From: Bryum argenteum
Taxonomy: Eukaryota > Streptophyta > Bryopsida > Bryales > Bryaceae
Direction: 5' to 3'
NCBI GenBank assembly: GCA_037043015.1
Contig: CM073331.1
Location: forward strand, 3,865,501-3,929,500
DNA: 64,000 nt
In this document: piece by piece, positions 11,707-24,254 of the stretch
Numbering within the stretch: position 1 is the stretch's first letter
Layout of the letters: each line of letters begins with the position of its first letter
The notes under the pieces: generated by a model
What the model was told of the DNA's origin: nothing
Seen by the model: the letters and a program-made list of their open reading frames with translations, nothing else
Database searches by the model: none
Translations under genes and position numbers: made by a program

Positions 11707-12609
11707 GCGTGGATGTACAATGATGGCCATGTGGTGGCCTGGTGGGTATGATGTGATGGCGGCTACTTTCTTGATCCGTGTGGGCAATGTTTGGACTTCC
11801 GAGAACCGGCATGCGGCCATGGCGGATGAATTATCGTATTGTCGTAGCCATGCTAATGGCCAAATTGCGGTTCCAACCTTGAAATCTTGAACCAGTAAGT
11901 GTGATCGGCGCTGCCCTAGCTAGCTACGGCAATTAGCGCACTCTACTAAAAGAGTACGATTTGACTGTGCAAGTCAAATGGAAGATGTTTCATGCATGAG
12001 GTGCAAGGAGCTCGCAGATTTTGGTCGCTTATATGTATGATCGAGCTATGGCGACAAAGCGCTCCATTCAAGGAGTCAAAAGACTCGCAACATGCGTAAG
12101 GACTTTCGGGTTGGTGACGGAAGAAGATGATCGATCTCTTACGGGCGGAATCAACCGGCTTAGTCGTTAACTTTTGTCATGAAGATATTGCATGATTGTG
12201 CATGCACGCGCTTGCGCTTACGAAACATGGATTGAACTGTGGAGCTCGCACGCAACATGTCGTCTAACTTACACCCCGCTCGATCGCGTCAACTAATTAT
12301 ATCGTCAGTCACACTTCTTACAGCGTTACTTTGAGCAACCGTTCACACGGATCGAAGCAATTACAGTAATGGACGAAGTGGCTGTAAGTCCGTCGTAAGC
12401 TCCAAAAGCTGTAGGATCCGTCAAATTTTACAGTGCTAGACGTTACAGTGCTCACCATGTGACCGGTGATTCATGAGGTGCAGGGGGCTCGCAATTGTGG
12501 TTGTTCATTTTTGATTGAGCAGCTGCCTTAGCTGAGGCGACTCAGGCACTCAATCATTTCGTGGAGTCCGTGACTGCAACATGCGAAGTATTTTAGCCTC
12601 GAGTGGATT

Positions 12610-12876
12610 GTGAGGTTGAAGATGATCGACTTGGACTTGGATGTTGCAGACAGTGCTGATCATGTTTTTGATGAGGAGCAGGTGCAGAGAAGTTGCTGTC
12701 TCGTAGATGATGGAGTATCAGATTTTGCGCTAAGGGCGATTGACGCAGAGTCCGTGTACCTGATCAAGCGGCAGCACTTCCGAGCTGTTCGATCTGCGAG
12801 AGGGCAGCTAGCTCAGCCTGCTGAAATTGTTTCTGTCTTGAAAGTCATGCATGAGCACTTCGGGAGTACGTACTAA
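12610..12876 (+). CDS. Unassigned 88-codon open frame in D1, copy 1
   Basis: An open frame whose first ATG is at 12622; the frame is also open upstream through LEWIVRLKM, so it could be an exon. The product is acidic at first (MIDLDLDVADSADHVFDEEQ) and basic later, with no signal peptide or membrane segment and no family I recognise. In the diverged D2 copy the first 40 or so residues are unchanged at the protein level apart from silent changes, but a short insertion then breaks the frame. This is weak support for past coding. It may be a gene fragment. Confidence 0.2.
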   Translation: MRLKMIDLDLDVADSADHVFDEEQVQRSCCLVDDGVSDFALRAIDAESVYLIKRQHFRAVRSARGQLAQPAEIVSVLKVMHEHFGSTY

Positions 12877-13029
12877 GATCAAAGAAATGCTTGCACTCAC
12901 GTACGTAGTGAAGAGGTGGAATCTGTTACGTAGTCTCGGACGTCCCGAGAATTTTCCAATTGCTACACCACAAATTATATGGAGATGTTAAAGTAGTTAT
13001 AGTATGGACAAAGTTCATGAGGTCGGTGG

Positions 13030-13255
13030 AGCTTAAATCGATGATCGCTTTCCAAAGATCAAGTGGCTGGCCGGTCCACGAAGCTTGAATCGCTGATCGC
13101 TTTCATAAGAACAATTGGCTGCCCGGTCCAGGGAGCTTGAATTGCTGATCGCTTTCAGAAGATCAATTGGCTGCCCGGTCCAGGGAGCTTGAATTGCTCA
13201 TCGCTTTCGCAAGATCACATGGCTGGACGATCCAGGGAGCTCGAAGCGATGATAA
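13030..13255. repeat. 52-bp minisatellite between D1 and D2, copy 1
   Basis: Four full units start at 13030, 13082, 13134 and 13186, with a fifth partial unit from 13238, an exact 52-bp period. Each unit has AGCTTGAATTGCTGATCGCT near its start and GGCTGCCCGGTCCAGGG near its end. Confidence 0.95.
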
Positions 13256-14469
13256 CTTACTTATGAGAAAGTGGCTACCGTAGCTAGCTCGGACAAATGA
13301 CTCACTCAAATCGAGTAGTACGTCCGTGCACGTGCTTAAGCGGTCGGACTTCTGAGAACGAGTGGTGTTAGCTAATAGACATGGCCAGATGAATTGTCGT
13401 ATTGTCGGTTCCAATTTTGAAATCTTGAATCATGAGGTGCAGGGAGCTCGCCAATTTGTTGCTCAGTAAGTGTGATCGAGCAGCTTCCCTAGCTACAGCA
13501 ATAATTAGCGCACTCTAGTTACGGAGTACGTGACTGTGAAAGTCAAACGGAAGATGTTTCATGCATGTGGTGCAAGGAGCTAGCAATTCTGGTCGCTCGT
13601 GTGCATGATCAAGCTACGGCGACAGCACTCAATTCAAGGAGTCTTTGACTGCAACATGCGAAAGGACTTTTGGATTGGCCGACAGAAGATCGATCTCGTA
13701 CGGGCCGAACCAACCGGCTTAGTGGCTGACTTTTGCCATGAAGATTATGCATGATCATGCATGCGCGCGCTTACGACATGGATTGAGTTGTGGAGCCTGC
13801 ACGCAACATGTCGTCTAACTTACACCCCGCTCGATCGCGTCGACTAATGTCGTCAGTCACACTTCGTACGCGTTGCAATTAGAGCAACCGTTCACACGGA
13901 AGCTTAATTACAGTAACGGGCGAAGAGGCTGTAAGCGTGGTAAGATCCAGAAGCTGGAGGATCCGTCAAATTTTACGATGCTAAACGTTACAGTGCCCAG
14001 GCACCATGTGGCCGGAGATTCATGAGGTGCAAGGGGCTCGCAATTGTGGTTGCTAATTTATGATCGACCAGCTGCTGCCTTAATTGAGGCGACTGACGCA
14101 CTCATATCCTGGATCCGTGACTGCAACGTACATGCGAAGTATCTTCGCCCTCGAGTGGATCGTGAGATTGAAGATGATCGACTTGGACTTGGATGTTGCA
14201 GACAGTGCTGATCATGTTTTTGATGAGGAGCAGGTGCAGAGAAGTTGCTGCCTCGTGAACTCATGATGGAGTATCAGATTTTGCGCTAAGGGCGATTGAC
14301 GTAGAGCCGTGTACCTGATCAAGCGACAGGACTTCCGAGCTATTCAATCTGCAAGAGGCCAGCTAGCTCAACCTGCTGAATATTTTTTTTCTTTCTTCAA
14401 AGTCATGCATGAGCACTTCCGGAGTGTCCTTGGATTGTACAAGAGCGTGCACTCACGTGCGTGATGAAG

Positions 14470-17400
14470 AGGGGCGGGGGTTTTGGTGCGTTTGTTTGTT
14501 AGATGAAAGGAAACACCATCATAACATTCCATATCCAGATTTTTCACCTTCATCCCATAGTCACAGTGGCACAATTGAAGTCTAATCAATGAGTTCGCGA
14601 GTATTAGAATGTTAATACTCATTCAAGAGATTGCTTTGTCCAAAGTCAATACCTAATCTAGTCTGCACACGCAATTTGAACTAAATTGCATGAACTTAGC
14701 GATTCTATCTTAGCAATATACAAATTTTCAATATTTTTAATGGACTAAGATGTACTTAACCCTTTCAAGAACACCCTTTAGATTCCCACTAGGTAGCTAA
14801 ATATGAAATGCACAATGTTTTGCACTTGCGGACATGAAGAATAGTGCATTGTTTGAACTTTGGGCAATGGGCATTATGAATCATGAATGATGCGATGTTT
14901 GAAATCGGGCATGATTAGAAGTGCAGTGTTTTAACGTGGACTTGATAAAGTGCAAGGCTATGTCCAATGTCTAACCCACTTACCAAAGTCCTTTCAAAGC
15001 ACAACTTACACACAGTCACAACTTTGTGATTGCACCATCAAAGACAAAAAGAATGCTACACGATAATAAGTGTAAAGCTATGTTGGAGAAGTGTTTCCAT
15101 GAAGGTTTTAAGAAACTATGCTTGAAGGGCTTGCGTTCACGAGCGAATTGGGGTAAAACTACCCATAGTCCACCCAACCATATTGGAAAGGACATGTTTG
15201 TTACTTGTGAAGTTGTGCATGAGTAATTTCAAACTAATAAGCCAGACTTCAAAAAATGAACATGTTTTGTTGACTCTTAGGCACCGATTCAAAGCTTAGT
15301 AGTTCCAAACCACGATGAGAGGTTGATAATAAGTATTATTGATGGTAACCATGATTGATGATGTGTGTTGTGAGGGTAAAGATTCAAGTTGAGGTCCCAC
15401 AAGCACTTTACTAAATCTCGCCTCTGTCAATATATAATCAAATCAACTTGACTTCCTTTCACATATTTATGCCTTAGAATTTGGAATGTCGGTTGGTGAA
15501 CATGTATGCATCAAATGGTAAGAATAGCTCACGTACATGGTACATGGTGAATGTGGGATAAATGGCAAATCACTCTCACTTTATATGTTAACTAAGAGGT
15601 AGGGGACAAGAATCACAAGATATGACACGACATGCACTCCAAAAATTGGGAGCGAGCAAACATGGAAAGCCATTTCATGGTACATGGGCCATTACTCGAT
15701 ATCAATACTAAAATCCTATTCCACTCAAATATTGTAATACGAACAAATGAAGAGCATGAAATGTAACTAAAATTAAACAATTGGCCTTCCTTTTCCTTTG
15801 CGAAACGGCCCAAAAGTTAGTTTATTGAAGCGATTCAAGGAAATGATGCATCATTCGTAAGAATTTGTACCGAATGATGCTATTCATAAATGACCATGAA
15901 TTGTGCTTATGGGTTCCACTTTTCCTTCAATTCAAAAGGTTAGGTGGCTATTATAGCACACTATATGCGGGTAATTCAAAAAATCGCCCATGATAAAAAA
16001 TGTTTTTTGTGGCTGGTAATTATAACTTTATTACATGATTCCCTTCACAATGCTAAAAAATTCTTAAAGATCAATGAATCACAAGTAAGATAATAAAAGT
16101 TTCAAAAAATCATCACCGAGGATTATAATTCGCTCAGCTTCTTCACATTTAATATTAAATGGTTAACGAAGAAACATTCATAATTATAAAGTGTTCATCC
16201 TGACACAACCCATAATTAGTATGACCACATTCTGTTACAGTGTACTTTATTATTACAACCAAATATGCCATTGCAACCTCAAGACACAATGTAACATAAT
16301 CTCTAAATATTCTTTTATATTAAATGATTAATTAAAATGCAGTACTTAGGGGTTTTGGACTTTTGGTCACCTATACATGCATGCTGCTAATAAAAAGCTC
16401 AGGCTCAATTACAGGATATCGCCAATTACCTTAAGAACATGAAACTAAGGAGAAAATAGTGAACCCAGTTTCAATAGGAACATGAATAACATTAAAACGG
16501 AAAGAATCAGCACAAAAATAAAAAAATCTCTATTCTTTATTCTTGATTCTTAATTCTCTATTAGACTCTATTATCATAATAATCAGTCTATTCTCTAAAA
16601 GTAATCCAGTAAGTACAGGTTTTGGGCTTTTGGCCACCCACACATGGTGAGCCCTAGTATTGAGCTCCACAAAGCACATGACTAGCATAACCCCAAATAG
16701 CAACATTGATAAAACTAAGTAGATTGAAGGTACTAACCCAGTTTCAATACCGTAAACATGTTCAAAAAGAAAGAAAGAAATCAATTAAGGGCTTAAAATG
16801 TCTGTCAAAGCTTCAATAAGAGGTCCGAACTGTAAAGCCTAATAATGCTCACTGGTAGAACAATTAGACTCTTGATTACACAAATTTGCACAAATTTCTC
16901 TCTCAAACGTTGAAATGCATTTCATCGTTTGTTTGATGAAAAAAGTCTTGTCCACAATTTGGGTTATATTCCTAAGTATCTAGAGCTCAATTTCTGAACC
17001 AATTGATAATTTGGAACCTTAATAAAAAATGATGACCCACCCTTATTTAAGGACCACATTACATTATATACAGTGTACTTTATTACCACCCCAAAATCAA
17101 TAAACAACACAAAATAGTTCTAATCAGCACAAAATCATGTACCTTTCGGTTGAAATGAAACTTTATGGGGTCCATGCAATGCAAGAAAAATTTCTTAATT
17201 GCTCACATTGTAAATCATTCAAATATGTACGTACCACTTATTTTTACCCATACCCGTTCTCCCCACCTTCGCTTCGCCCCACCATTGGAAGCCAATTACT
17301 TTTGCCCACTCTCGCTAAAGATTTGGCAAAAGTTCATGTGAATTTAGACTTAAAGGGTTTATGACTTCCCATGTAAAGCATCCCTTAGAATATATCTCTC

Positions 17401-17670
17401 GAGTGCCAAGAATAGAGATTTGATTTCGTTTAACTTTGTGATCTAGATAAATAAACCTTATCCATAATCCCATAACCATTGCGAATGGTTTCACTTCACT
17501 TCACTTCACTTCACTTCCCATGTAAAAATTCCCTAAACACTATGAAGCATTGTTGAACAAGTATGAATCCTCATGTAGTATCTAGACAACACTAGCCTTC
17601 TCACTTTCACGGATTTCATTGATACGAAGATCGTTTGAGAGTTGTCACCATTTTTCTATGTGCAAGGTTG
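14470..17670. other. AT-rich region upstream of the protease gene, copy 1
   Basis: No gene is recognised over about 3.2 kb. Two diverged short repeats are visible: ACCCAGTTTCAATA at about 16465 and 16738, and GGTTTTGGACTTTTGGTCAC at about 16351 with GGTTTTGGGCTTTTGGCCAC at about 16618. A (TCACT)n microsatellite of five units lies at 17491-17515. The last few hundred bases before 17674 are the likely protease promoter. Confidence 0.6.
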
Positions 17671-17673
17671 AAG

Positions 17674-19855
17674 ATGGCACTACAATTGACCGTGTGGGTA
17701 GTAGCTTCATTGATGTTTTTCTCACACCTTTGCAAAGCAACTACCAAACGTTCAGTTGGTGCATCAACTCATAACCAAACAACTCCGAAACGCCCAAAAC
17801 ATCAGCTGCTCAAGGTATGATATTGATCTAACTATCCCAAGTTTTTTTTTTTTTTTTTTCTTCTTTTTTTTTGTGCAAACTACATGATTACATAATAATG
17901 CTCTAAGATGCGCGTCATGTATATTATTGGCGAAAGTATGGGCTTTGAGGTATTTGCTCCAAAACCCTTGAAAACAATGTCTATGTCAAAATAAGTAGAT
18001 GTTCATTACAAGCAAGCCTTACAGAATTACGGTTGACGTCTTTTGTTGTAGTAATATCAATGCCAAATTGCTCTCATGCGGATTCCGATTAGGTAGTCTT
18101 AATGACCCAACCAATATTTTAACACTAGATTCTTATAATTACTTCCTCTTAAAGCTTTGAGATTTTCGAGCAAAATGAAACATGTAAGAGTAATGATCAA
18201 TGGATAATTAACCATGTAGTTGGAGTCTCAAAGTCTTTCCTGATATCTAGAGCAAATTAATATTGCTACTCTCAAAGTCTTTCCCGATATCTAGAGAAAA
18301 TTAATATTGCTACTGCTTAAACAAAAATAAGTGAGTTGTGTTGGTGACGAGTATGCAGTCATGGAGTATGCCCATGATACGGGTGCAAGATCACCAAGCA
18401 CGGCAAAATCCAGGCCAAAACAAATCTGACACACAACTATGGGCGGAGATGGTGAATCAGAGTCGCGCACGCTGGGCCTACATGAACCACCATCTCAACC
18501 GATCGGTGGGTGTGAAGGCATGGGAACTTCCTAGACTGGAGTATTCAACAGGGAGTTAATTACTTGGTGGAATTGGAAATGGGATCTCCCCCGCAAGACA
18601 CGACTTTCCTTGTCGACACCGGAAGTGCCCTAACGCGGATGCGGGTCGAACATTGCGATCCATGCCTGGACGCTCCGCATTATCCATACCCGTGGCAAGT
18701 CAAGACTCATTCGACGGATGGGTCGAATGTGCGAAACCATTGTGCGGTGAGATCCTTTTCCAAGTGCCGAGTCTTAGCAATTGAGCTCTTACATGGATCT
18801 AAACTACCTCGATTACTCACGATATCCATATTTGCCTTGTATATAGGAGCAACAAGTTCTAGCTTACACTCTTTCTCCGGCTAGCAACAAGTACATCCAT
18901 CACTTAAAAATCTTCTCGTTCGAAGAATAGTGCGATTTCACATTGTATGGATGATGACGTCACGAGCTCGGGGCCCCGGCGGATTGTATTGCAATTGCGC
19001 GATTTGGCGATATTCGCAAGTTTAATGTGGCATATACTGGCGGCACTAATGTTCGAGGGAAAGTGGGAATTGACACGATCCACTTCAACAACAACGGGTA
19101 TGATGAGTCGAAAGCGATTCATGTGGGAATGGCGTCCGAAATTCACGACGCTGATTCTGGTTTCGATGGAGTGATGGGATTAGCTCGGAGCCCTCTTGGT
19201 GTCTTACCAAGCTGGACTCGGAGTTCGACAATGTGTTCTCCCACTGCATAGTGAATCCAGCTTCTGGCAGAACGAGCAAGTTCACGATGGGGGCAATTCC
19301 ATCTGGCTTGAACCAACACTTAGACTACACTCCCATGCAAGCACCGACCAATTGGGAGAATCCTTTCTATTATGTGACTCTGATAGGAATTGCAGTCGGC
19401 CGTGAAATCCAGGCCTTCGATCCGGCTTGGTTTGGACTGACTTTCTCGTCGTGCGGCGGTGGTGGTCTCTTTATCGATAAGCGGCGCATTTGTAACGCGC
19501 TTTTTCAGTTTGCCTTGAATGTCATAATACGCTCTTACCGTCGTCAAGTAACAAGGTTTCCCTCTATGGCGTCTGAGTCATATCATCGCTTTGACACCAC
19601 GGGTTCGCCGCGACCGGTTCTTCCCGACCTCACTTTTAAGTTTGCCAACAATGTGGATGCGGTGGTGACCTCGGCGGAGGCTTTCGTAATGAGTGGCCCC
19701 TTCATGTGCTTGGCTATGCCATTACATACCTCGTGGTGATACGTATGGAATTGCGAGTGTTATTGGTAATATCTTTCTGCAAAATCGGTATGTTGTTTAT
19801 GATAACACGGACGACACCATTGGAATCGGTCCTTGGAAGCTGTCTTAGTGTTTGA
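17674..19855 (+). pseudogene. Nepenthesin-like aspartic protease, disrupted copy 1
   Basis: Counterpart of the gene at 32563-34745. The signal-peptide exon (17674-17814) is identical to copy 2. The first catalytic motif DTGSAL is kept, but the usual Trp after it reads Arg (CTAACCTGG in copy 2 is CTAACGCGG here). The mature-domain exon contains several frame-breaking indels, and the second catalytic motif (FIDSG in copy 2) reads FIDKR. Many of these lesions fall at CAG or CTG: GGACTGTCTTACCAACTGG has become GGTGTCTTACCAAGCTGG, and GATGACTGCAAG has become GATATTCGCAAG. As assembled the gene cannot encode an active enzyme. The concentration of lesions at one motif makes consensus error a serious alternative, so the true copy may be intact. 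Confidence 0.6.
18226..18316. repeat. 44-bp tandem duplication in protease intron 1, copy 1
   Basis: CTCAAAGTCTTTCCTGATAT...TTAATATTGCTA occurs twice in tandem with few differences, shortly before protease exon 2. The same pair is present in copy 2 at about 33115-33205. Confidence 0.8.
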
Positions 19856-20627
19856 TCACCAACCATGCGGTTTCTAGTGTGAGAATGGCAACACAATTGA
19901 AGTTTTGCGTCAATTGATGTGAGTATACTGTTGGCACTTATGAATAAGATCTCTTCAAGTAGAAGATTGATGTCGCATGTTATGTTGTGTTTATTACAAT
20001 CCTACTTAGCAATTGTGAATGGCAACACAATTGCCGTTCTACTTCAATGGGTAGCTAGATGTAGGTGTGGGGTACATTTTGGGGGTGGGAATGTGAGGGG
20101 GTGGTAGAGGGTGGGGATCTTGGAAAAAGGCGTAAGGATTATATACTACCTCCAAGTTGGTTCACCTAACTTATTTTTCTAAATACATGTCATTGCTATA
20201 TGTATTCATGATTGATTGTGAGCAATGCATTCTCCATTGGAGTTAGCTCAAAGACATTTCATCCGCATTACATGTGAGTGCTTTTTTGATCCAAATGATT
20301 TGTCATTTCATACAAAGAATGTACATCTAGAGCCACAAGTTCAATTTCCTTCCAGTTCAAAACTCTCGTGACCCAATTCTTGTTCATTGGAGGAGACTCG
20401 AACTCTACCTTTTGCTCAACATGTAAATAATGAGAGTAGACTTCCTAAACCTCACTTGGAATGCTATGTAGCACCAATTTAGAATAAAATTGAATAATTG
20501 GGTGACAACAGCTGGAGTTGAACCAGCTTAGAAGAGTCCATATACTCTGTTGTCTCACAAAATGAATGGCTTACTCAGAGACAGGGAGTTGTTTTGAAAG
20601 AATACTTAATCAATTTGTTGAAATTAA
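19856..20627. other. 3' flank of protease copy 1
   Basis: No gene is recognised. The region contains a G-rich run near 20070-20115 and, on the minus strand near 20505-20553, a compact tRNA-like fold described separately. Confidence 0.55.
20505..20553 (-). other. tRNA-like fold lacking a D arm (or tRNA relic), copy 1
   Basis: On the minus strand, ACAAC and GTTGT close a stem that encloses two hairpins: AGAGT-ATATGG-ACTCT and AGCTG-GTTCAACTC-CAGCT. The second matches the T-arm/B-box pattern GGTTCAANTCC. There is no D arm and the loops are not standard, so a working tRNA is unlikely. A relic of a tRNA or SINE is the simplest reading. The same 49 bases occur at 35396-35444. Confidence 0.3.
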
Positions 20628-23600
20628 TTCACAGTTTCATTGAACCAACTTGCAAAAATCTTACAAAATTGAGGTCAAAATAACAACCTGGATTTGAAGC
20701 CACTTTCTCGGCATCCATCCTCGGGCCTCATACTCCCATTTGTCTCTCTGCATTTGTACAAATCACGAGTTCACTCACACCATAAAGTTGTTTATCATTT
20801 GGTAATAAATGAATGTTTTTGGCATGATCACTTAGTACCCCCTGTACCTTCTTCCTTGAGTTATCATCCCAAAATGCTAAGCGAGTAGCTAGCTAGGTGC
20901 TACAACAAGATGAAATGTGACATTATAAACAAAACCCACAATCCACAATCACAACTTTACAAATCAATGAAATTTGTCAAACAATTTAGGTGAACTTACT
21001 CTAAATATATCTCTAAATATATGAACCATATGATCACTTTGGCTCATATTCATGAGACAAGTAACTTCCATGCCAAGTGAATCTGCACATGATTGGGAAG
21101 TTGAAAGGCCTACATTGACTTATGAATATGGTGAATAACAAGCTGAGATGAGCCCCTCTCCTTTGGATGTTGCATGTTATGATGTCAATAACATGACGTT
21201 GAAAATTCCCAATACACGTGAAAAAAAAAAAAGTCATTTGTGAAAATTGAAAATTGATACAATTGCATGTGAACCCATGCTTGTAACAAAGCCATAAATG
21301 CAAATTGAACAACCCAGGCATTGAAAAATACATATTCATCCTAGCTACTTGAAGAGACATCAACCTCAGCTCACCTGGCTCTTTGAGCTTAATACCGCCT
21401 TTTCATTTAATGGAAACATTGAATCACAAATATCAAATCTATGACCTCGGTGATAGGACAAAAGTCTTAGTTACATTGTCAACAGGTTCCTTTCCTTCCT
21501 GATGGGTTGACTAGTCCTGAGATCCTTCCCGATGATTGAATCAATTGAACACAACAATTGATTGAAAAAAACAAAACGTATCAAAAATGTCAACCCAGCA
21601 AACCCTGCAAAAGAATTCAAAACCAAGTACATGAACATGACTCATTTATCCATCTGGTATTTAGAATTGAAAACAATTATACCAATGAACTACAGACTAG
21701 TGTCTTAAGATTTTATTTTTTTTTATTTTTATTTTTTTTTTCTCTACACTGGAATGGAATAACCTGCTGCATAATAAATTAAAGATCAAGATCCGCCTTC
21801 AGTTGGATGACTCAAGTTGAAAACCTTAGGGCCTGGGCAGGCTCATTGAAAAACCATAGCAATGGTACAAAAACCTGCCAACACGGAAAGCCATCACATG
21901 AAGAAATTGAACGGAACCTCCTCAAATTCCAAGTACGTGCCAAGCAATATTGATTGATCTGCATGGTACCATTTACTATTGAAATCAAAACCTATAGAAC
22001 AAATAAAAAGAACTCAAACAATCCTACTTAAATAGATGAACCCACCCAATCATCAATTGAAACAGCATGTCTGAAATACCATCTGCGGGCGTAAATGATG
22101 ATTGTAAGCTACTCCATTACATTTCCTTGTTTGCTCACACCACTGGAGAACAGGAAAAATGACCCCTCATTTGACAACATATGTACAAAATTTGAGAACG
22201 TATGTATGAAATTTGGGTTTCAACAAGTCTCGATCTCGGTATGTCGCTACCGCAACCAGGTAATTGTAATCGGGTAATTCACACTTTCATTGAACCGACT
22301 TGCAATAATCCTACAAAATTGAGTAAAAGATAACAACCTGGATTTTGAGCCACTTTCTCGGCATCCATCCTTAGGCCTCATACTCCCCTCTGGTCTGCAT
22401 TTGCACCAATCACGTGGAAAATCGTTCACGGGGTACTAATTGATGTTTTTAGCATCACTTAGTACCCCTGTACCTTCTTCCTTGAGTTCAATATCATCCC
22501 AAAACACTAGCAGTAGCTAGCTAGGTGCTACAACAAAATGGAATGTGACATTATAAACAAAACCCACAATCCACAATTAGAACTTTACAAATCAATGAAA
22601 TTTTGTCAAACAAAGGTCAACTTACTCTAAATATATCCCTAAATATGTAATGAACCATATGATCACCTGACTCATATTCATGAGACAGTAACTGCCTTGC
22701 CAAGCTGAAACTGCACATGATTGGGAAGTTGAAAGGCCTACAGTGAGTTTGTGAACAAAGCAGAAAAAGTCACTTACTATGAACAATTGAAAATTGATAC
22801 AATTGCATGATTGTTCATGCACGTAACTAAGACTCCATAAATATATGCAAAACAACAACCCAGGCATTGAAAGATACATATTCATCCTACTTGAAGAGAC
22901 ATCAACCTGAGCAGCCCTCTTAATCTGAGCTTAGTTTAACCCTTAAAGGTCTGAACGACCATATTTTGGTTGCTAGAATACAACGTATTTTGTTTGTATT
23001 GGAATGAGTGCACACCTTTAATAGATTTGAGTTCAAAGAACAAGTTGACATATAAATCCATGCGGTTCTACTAAGCTTTTAAGATCACAATATAGAGTTT
23101 CTTATTGGTAGCAAATCTCAATTATACGCCACCGTACATACTATCCCCAAGGGACCTTTAAGGGTTAAACCCTCTTCTAATTTAATGGAAACATTATTAC
23201 ACATGATTCAAATCTATGACCTCGGTGGTAGGAGAAAATTCTTACTTACATTGTTAACAGGTTCCTTCCTGATGGGTTGACAAATAAACACTGAAATTGA
23301 TTGACAACAAAAATGTATGAAAAATGTCAACCCAGCAAAGCCTGCAAGTTAACCCTGCAAAAGAATTCCAAACCTACATACGAACATGACTCATTATCCA
23401 TCTCGTATTTAGATTTCAAAACAATAGTTACCAATGAACTACGAGACTAGTAAAGATTTCTATCTCAGTCTCTTTTTTTTCTCTCTACCTTTGGAATGGA
23501 GTAACCTGCATATAAAGATTCAGTTGGATGACTCAAGTTGAAAACCCTAGGCAGGGCAGGCTCATTGAAAAACCATAACAATGGTACAAAAACCTTCCTG

Positions 23601-23932
23601 CCAACACATGAGTTGAAATCGAATTCCAAGTACGTGCGAAGCAATATTGATCTGCATGGTACCATTTACTATCGAAAAGAAATAAAAGAACTCAAACAAT
23701 CCTACTTAAATAGATGAACCTACCCAATCATCAACTGAAACAACATGTCTAAAATAACATCTGCGTAGATGATGATTGTAAGCTACTCCATTTCCTTATT
23801 TGCTTACACCACCTGGATAACAAAAAAAATGACCCCTCATCTGACAACATACAAAATTTGGGGTTCAAACTTTGGGCTTCAAAATTTGGGACTCTAGCAT
23901 GTCACTGCATGCAACCAGGTAATTGTAATCGG
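20628..23932. repeat. Subrepeats R1 and R2 spanning the copy 1/copy 2 junction
   Basis: R1 (20628-22274) and R2 (22275-23932) are diverged direct repeats of 1647 and 1658 bp. The unit junction at 21707 lies inside R1, in a run of T and A. Each ends with CCAGGTAATTGTAATCGG. Confidence 0.85.
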
Positions 23933-24149
23933 AAGAACCGGTGAAGAATGAAACAAGCGAGAATCGCCAATCGATTTTACAAGTTTTCAATTTGACTAAA
24001 ATAAATCTTCTTATCAAGGACAAAAACTAACCAATAATTGTATAATTGTAGATTTCCTGTCAGTTACCACCGTAATCTGTAACGCCTAGTATCTTACCAC
24101 CTTATCTGTACTTACATCCGCCTAGTATCTTTGAAATTAGAAATCACTC

Positions 24150-24251
24150 CTAATAAGAAACCCTAAATAAAGTAGGCGAACTCGCAATCTTACAAAACTT
24201 GCAAATACAGAAGGACTAAGATTCCCTTTCTATCCACCTTCCATGGTAAGT
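24150..24251 (+). promoter_or_regulatory. TELO box and leader-like segment with ATG|GTAAGT, copy 2
   Basis: Same arrangement as at 9255-9356: AAACCCTAA followed by ATG at 24243-24245 directly joined to GTAAGT. The sequence is unchanged here while nearby CAG/CTG sites differ between copies. Confidence 0.4.
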
Positions 24252-24254
24252 CAC

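Larger units (their letters stand above)
11790..14460. repeat. 1.5-kb internal direct duplication (D1 and D2), copy 1
   Basis: D1 (about 11790-12880) and D2 (about 13340-14460) repeat the same series of landmarks: AATTATCGTATTGTCG or AATTGTCGTATTGTCG, AGCGCACTCTA, GGAAGATGTTTCATGCATG, AACATGTCGTCTAACTTACA, CAACCGTTCACACGGA, TTCATGAGGTGCA and TTGAAGATGATCGACTTGGA. They are diverged, so the duplication is older than the array. A 52-bp minisatellite sits between them. This block is markedly less AT-rich than the rest of the unit. Confidence 0.85.
6798..21706 (+). repeat. 14.9-kb tandem array unit, copy 1
   Basis: This is the first complete unit of a head-to-tail segmental duplication. The AAGATTTTATTTTTTTTT tract at its left edge recurs at 21707 and 36597, giving periods of 14909 and 14890 bp. 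Long stretches are identical to copies 2 and 3. Differences are mostly small changes at CAG/CTG, denser here than in copy 3. The unit contains a truncated subrepeat, a leader-like segment with a TELO box, minisatellites, an internal 1.5-kb duplication and a disrupted aspartic protease gene. Confidence 0.95.

Noticed and set aside
13030..13255. Possible CRISPR array
   Set aside because: Units are contiguous 52-bp tandem repeats with no unique spacers, in a plant nuclear context.
6798..21706. Cytosine deamination (RIP-like or methylation decay) as the cause of copy differences
   Set aside because: Expected C-to-T changes at CAG/CTG are not the main class. Observed changes are to CG, CGG, CGAG and similar strings, with gains and losses of bases.
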